DNA of 64,000 nt from a bacterium (GTDB lineage: Bacteria > Fidelibacterota > Marinisomatia > Marinisomatales > JAHJCW01), in contig JANQGY010000017.1 in the NCBI GenBank assembly GCA_028282845.1, positions 1 to 64,000 on the forward strand. Reading direction: 5' to 3'. The translations under genes and the position numbers were made by a program. This document shows, one piece after another, positions 63,191-64,000 of the stretch; position 1 is the stretch's first letter; every line of letters starts with the position of its first letter. The notes under the pieces are model-generated. The model made no database searches, was not told where the DNA came from, and was given only the letters and a program-made list of their open reading frames with translations.

Positions 63191-63580
63191 GTCAACCTCT
63201 GCTCCGAGGTAAGGACCATTTTTGATTTCCAAGACTTTGGTTTCATCCTCCAAAATTTCGTATCCATGTCCGCAATCCAACAAAATAAGAGTATCTCCAC
63301 AATCCACAATAACTTCCTGGACCAGGCTCTCCTGTAGATCATAAATGTATGCTTTTACTTTTCCTGAAACTACGTATAATACCTCATTGGTCCTGGATAT
63401 AGTTCTGTCAACTTCATTATGAATATGCTGCTTTAGCATTTTTCCTTTTTCGTAATACCAGGTACCAACCTGAATTACCTCTTCATCGGTTGAATAAAAA
63501 CCTAACCCTTTATTCCAATCCTTGGATCGTATTAGTCGTGCTAATATTATTCCACCTGATTTAATTTCTTGAGCATTCAT
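63176..63580 (-). CDS. Cupin-domain protein
   Basis: A 134-residue single-cupin protein. The first cupin motif is around GTWYYEKGKMLKQHIHNEVD near residue 45, with HIH and a following Glu or Asp as possible metal ligands. The second half has VDCGDTLILLDCGHGYEIL near residue 97. In this place it may be a sugar-nucleotide epimerase, isomerase or binding protein; the reaction cannot be read. I start at the ATG at 63580, one base after the epimerase stop; a longer frame would only cover that gene's end. Confidence 0.82.
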   Translation of the reverse strand: MNAQEIKSGGIILARLIRSKDWNKGLGFYSTDEEVIQVGTWYYEKGKMLKQHIHNEVDRTISRTNEVLYVVSGKVKAYIYDLQESLVQEVIVDCGDTLILLDCGHGYEILEDETKVLEIKNGPYLGAEVDRRRF

Positions 63581-63581
63581 T

Positions 63582-64000
63582 TTATTTATTATTAATATAC
63601 CATTCAACTGTTTTTTCAATACCTTTTCTAATTGTGACTTTTGGTTTCCATTGAATCAATCTCTCGAGACTTGATCCGTCCACTGTTTTAAACGGAGCAC
63701 CATCTGGTTGATTTGGATCAAGTACTAATTTACCTTCATATCCGACTATCTCTTTTATCATATTAGCCATATCTATAACAGAGATACCTTTACCGACACC
63801 AACATTTAGTATCCCATTATAAGGTTCCACTCCTATTGCCTTCGTCATGATTTCAGCACCATCATCTACAAATAACCATTCACGAACTGGTTTACCTGTT
63901 CCCCATACAATTACTTCAGAAGCATTAATTTCCTTAGCCTTAACAATTTTCATAATCAATGCTCCAAGAGCATGGGATCTCTCTTCTTCAAAATGATCTT
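63582..64000 (-). CDS. GDP-L-fucose-synthase-like NAD-dependent epimerase/dehydratase (cut by window edge)
   Basis: The C-terminal 139 residues of a short-chain sugar epimerase/reductase. The frame is open to the edge and begins with DHFEEERSHALGALI. It continues with VWGTGKPVREWLFVDDGAEI and LVLDPNQPDGAPFKTVDGSS, then ends with WKPKVTIRKGIEKTVEWY. These are the substrate-binding and C-terminal segments of GDP-L-fucose synthase and close relatives. The N-terminal Rossmann part is outside. With GT10 and GT11 genes downstream, GDP-fucose supply is the likely role. Confidence 0.82.
   Translation of the reverse strand, partial: DHFEEERSHALGALIMKIVKAKEINASEVIVWGTGKPVREWLFVDDGAEIMTKAIGVEPYNGILNVGVGKGISVIDMANMIKEIVGYEGKLVLDPNQPDGAPFKTVDGSSLERLIQWKPKVTIRKGIEKTVEWYINNK

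Noticed and set aside
1-64000. CRISPR array, insertion sequence or prophage genes
   Set aside because: No regularly spaced direct repeats, transposase, integrase or phage structural genes were seen anywhere in the window.

Overview
The window looks like a chromosomal segment from a low-GC member of the Fibrobacterota-Chlorobiota-Bacteroidota (FCB) assemblage. Candidate Marinimicrobia (Neomarinimicrobiota) or a relative such as Ignavibacteria or Calditrichota fits best. The evidence is two secreted proteins with type IX-style/FlgD-like C-terminal sorting modules, a PorZ-like propeller protein, a DUF5683 protein, Wzi-type outer-membrane barrels and tRNA-tuf clustering. No rRNA is present, so the lineage is an inference.

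Left part (1 to about 23.0 kb): mostly housekeeping genes on the minus strand. It begins with the 5' end of tuf preceded by four tRNA genes, in transcription order Thr(TGT)-Tyr(GTA)-Gly(TCC)-Thr(GGT)-tuf, the same order as the E. coli tufB operon, with a decayed tRNA 5' half upstream. Next is a tightly coupled minus-strand set: NSS transporter, membrane protein, 4Fe-4S ferredoxin, geranylgeranyl-reductase-type flavoprotein, and exonuclease-DinG helicase. Behind it lie a RidA / lipid kinase / DUF5683 set, alaS with a PPC-domain gene, and a sorted secreted protein. A plus-strand pair (POT peptide transporter plus adenosine deaminase) suggests peptide and nucleoside scavenging. Then come the PorZ-like protein, a site-2 protease, a stand-alone E2-type acyltransferase, a TIGR02206 membrane protein and a sodium/solute symporter. 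Dispersed palindromic elements sit in the gaps at about 9.2 and 16.1-16.3 kb, and a structured terminator-like element at 21.46-21.53 kb.

Right part (23.2 to 64 kb): one large surface-polysaccharide region in four blocks. Block A (plus, 23.26-40.18 kb) is nearly a full Wzx/Wzy-type pathway: sugar oxidoreductase, hexapeptide acetyltransferase, Wzx, DegT aminotransferase, two WbqC paralogues (the first broken by one in-frame stop), SGNH protein, glycosyltransferases, Wzy candidate, a fused glutaminase/PP-loop sugar amidotransferase, Wzi barrel and an initiating sugar-phosphate transferase. Block B (minus, 40.21-47.04 kb) has three glycosyltransferases, an acetyltransferase, a second Wzi barrel and a beta-helix exported protein. 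Block C (plus, 47.14-50.02 kb) has an oxidoreductase, an unrecognised TIM-barrel-like protein and a DUF354 protein. Block D (minus, 50.05 kb to the edge) has an alpha-helical toroid protein, a bi-domain oxidoreductase, glycosyltransferases including GT10 and GT11 fucosyltransferases, a second Wzy candidate, a second Wzx, an FkbM methyltransferase, a DegT aminotransferase, an acyltransferase that appears to start at ATT, a cupin and a GDP-fucose-synthase-like enzyme cut by the window edge.

The most distinctive points are: (1) the class II glutaminase fused to a WbpG/PseA-type sugar amidotransferase, near WbpB- and WbpD-like genes; (2) the nonsense-interrupted WbqC next to an intact paralogue; (3) the likely ATT start codon; (4) the bacterial ferredoxin/geranylgeranyl reductase pair; and (5) the tripartite initiating transferase.
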